NCBI GenBank assembly: GCA_023391105.1
Contig: JAEWBO010000028.1
Coordinates: 1-16,081, forward strand
Source: Bacillota bacterium
GTDB taxonomy: Bacteria > Bacillota > Clostridia > Christensenellales > SZUA-584
Direction: 5' to 3'
Length of the DNA: 16,081 bases
Below are positions 14,714-16,081 of the stretch, in pieces. The notes beneath the pieces are model-generated. The model ran no database searches, was not told the DNA's origin, and worked only from the letters and a program-made list of their open reading frames with translations. How positions within the stretch are numbered: position 1 is the stretch's first letter; every line of letters begins with the position of its first letter. Made by a program: the position numbers and the translations under genes.

Positions 14714-16081
14714 TTATTTTCGCAGCCGCCATATTAGCCTGTTGTATTCGTCAATCGTCCTGTCTGCGCTGAAGAATCCGGCGCATGCCGTATTCATCGC
14801 GGCTTTTCTTGTCCAGCTTGGCTTATCCGTATACGCTTTAAGAACAGTATCGAATATATCACGATATGCTTCAAAGTCGTAGAGCACGAAGTATCTATCC
14901 GCTCTGTCGTAATCGCCATAAAGCAGTGAGTTGTAGATTCCGTCAAATCGGCGCGGGTCATTAACGGGCAGCGTGCCATCTGTCAGACGCGACACCGCTT
15001 CGCGGATATCCTGGTTGGCATCAAACAACGCCTTGGGCTGATATGTATGATTCATTTCCATATTGGCGATCTCATTAGCAAGCGCTCCGAATATGAAAAT
15101 GTTTTCCTTCCCCACATGCTCAAGTATCTCAATATTAGCGCCATCCATGGTGCCCAGCGTCAGCGCCCCGTTTAACATAAACTTCATATTGCCCGTGCCC
15201 GACGCTTCACGCCCGGCTGTGGATATCTGTTCGCTTATATCTGCGGCGGGAATCAGCATTTCCGCGAGTGATACGTTATAGTTTTCGAGAAAGACCACCT
15301 TCATCACGTCTTTAGTGCGTGGATGGTTGTTCACGAGGTCTGCCACCGCGCCGACCAGTCTGATGATATCCTTGGCCTTGCGATATCCGGGCGACGCTTT
15401 TGCGGCGAATAAAAACGCGACCGGCACAGGCAGTGAAAACGTTTCGTCCTGCGTCAAACGGTTATAAAGATGCAGGATATGCAGTACCTTTAGCAGCTGC
15501 CGTTTGTATTCATGCAAACGCTTCGCCTGAACGTCGAACAAGAAGTTAGGATTGATATCAATTCCCTGATTTTCGAACACATACTCTGCGAGACGTTTTT
15601 TGTTTTGTGATTTAATCTGCGCAAATTCTGATAAAAAGCTTTGCTTATTCGCAAACGTCTTAAGCCGCTCCAATTCACGGTAATCGCTTAAAAATCCGTC
15701 GCCAATATAATCGCTGACGAGCGTTGTCAAGGCCGGATTGCTTGCGGCAAGCCAACGTCTCAGCGTGATGCCGTTGGTCACAGCCGTGAACTTGTCGGGG
15801 AAAATCACATAAAAGTCGCGGAACGTGCGCGTTTTGAGTATGTTGCCATGAAGCTGCGACACACCGTTGACGGCGCTGCACACGGCAATACACATATTCG
15901 CCATGCGAATCTCGTCGTAGGCAAAGATGGACATGTTCGATATCTTATCCCAGTCGCCCGGGAATGCCTGCCACAGCTTTTGGCTGAAACGGTCGTTGAT
16001 GGCGCCGATGATCGTGTAGACGCGCGGCAGCAATGATTTGAAAAGCTGCTCAGGCCACGCTTCCAGCGCTTCCTGCATGAC
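14714..16081 (-). CDS. glgP: glycogen/starch/maltodextrin phosphorylase, C-terminal part (5' end outside window)
   Basis: This is the C-terminal 455 or so residues of a PLP-dependent alpha-glucan phosphorylase, open to the window edge. Full members have about 800 residues, so the N-terminal half lies outside the window. The visible part starts in the VMQEALEAWP segment. It includes TAVTNGITLRRWL, the VQAKRLHEYKRQ segment, and EASGTGNMKFMLNGALTLGT, in which the lysine (299 counted from the first visible methionine) forms the PLP Schiff base. The enzyme releases glucose-1-phosphate from non-reducing ends of glycogen or maltodextrin. Together with the GH13 enzyme and phosphoglucomutase downstream it forms a phosphorolytic glucan-use operon. 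No internal disruption is seen. Confidence 0.93.
   Translation of the reverse strand, partial: VMQEALEAWPEQLFKSLLPRVYTIIGAINDRFSQKLWQAFPGDWDKISNMSIFAYDEIRMANMCIAVCSAVNGVSQLHGNILKTRTFRDFYVIFPDKFTAVTNGITLRRWLAASNPALTTLVSDYIGDGFLSDYRELERLKTFANKQSFLSEFAQIKSQNKKRLAEYVFENQGIDINPNFLFDVQAKRLHEYKRQLLKVLHILHLYNRLTQDETFSLPVPVAFLFAAKASPGYRKAKDIIRLVGAVADLVNNHPRTKDVMKVVFLENYNVSLAEMLIPAADISEQISTAGREASGTGNMKFMLNGALTLGTMDGANIEILEHVGKENIFIFGALANEIANMEMNHTYQPKALFDANQDIREAVSRLTDGTLPVNDPRRFDGIYNSLLYGDYDRADRYFVLYDFEAYRDIFDTVLKAYTDKPSWTRKAAMNTACAGFFSADRTIDEYNRLIWRLRK

Overview
The window is a compact stretch of central metabolism from what looks like an anaerobic Firmicute, probably of class Clostridia. The evidence is ferredoxin-coupled 2-oxoacid oxidation, strong AGGAGG-type ribosome sites, a T-box leader, TTGACA/TAATAT promoter elements and a citramalate-type isoleucine route. 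Base composition is moderate for the group (roughly half GC by eye). No mobile elements, CRISPR arrays, rRNA or tRNA genes were seen.

Region 1 (1-2850, + strand): a leader with two overlapping hairpins, a spaced inverted repeat and a promoter precedes a four-gene operon. It encodes a ferredoxin-like subunit, then the alpha (VorB type), beta (TPP) and gamma subunits of a 2-oxoacid:ferredoxin oxidoreductase, most likely for branched-chain 2-oxoacids, and ends in an intrinsic terminator.

Region 2 (2905-10906, - strand): a six-gene branched-chain amino acid operon, transcribed ilvN-ilvC-cimA-leuB-ilvD-ilvB. It starts at a near-consensus promoter, passes through a T-box riboswitch whose specifier reads as AUC (Ile), and ends in a strong terminator facing region 1. 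It holds all enzymes from pyruvate to 2-oxoisovalerate (and the parallel isoleucine steps), plus citramalate synthase and 3-isopropylmalate/3-methylmalate dehydrogenase. Leucine-branch leuA, leuCD, threonine deaminase and the transaminase are not in the window.

Region 3 (10944-16081, - strand): a glycogen/maltodextrin breakdown cluster, transcribed glgP (5' end beyond the window)-GH13 amylase-phosphoglucomutase, ending in its own terminator just upstream of the ilv promoter. Phosphorolysis gives glucose-1-phosphate, the GH13 enzyme handles short or branched dextrins, and the mutase feeds glycolysis.

Regions 1 and 2 share a metabolic node: 2-oxoisovalerate is the product of IlvD and the expected substrate or product of the ferredoxin oxidoreductase. 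I see no clearly undescribed system. The most checkable points are the Ile T-box on a citramalate-type operon, the unusual cofactor loop in IlvC, and the convergent oxidoreductase.
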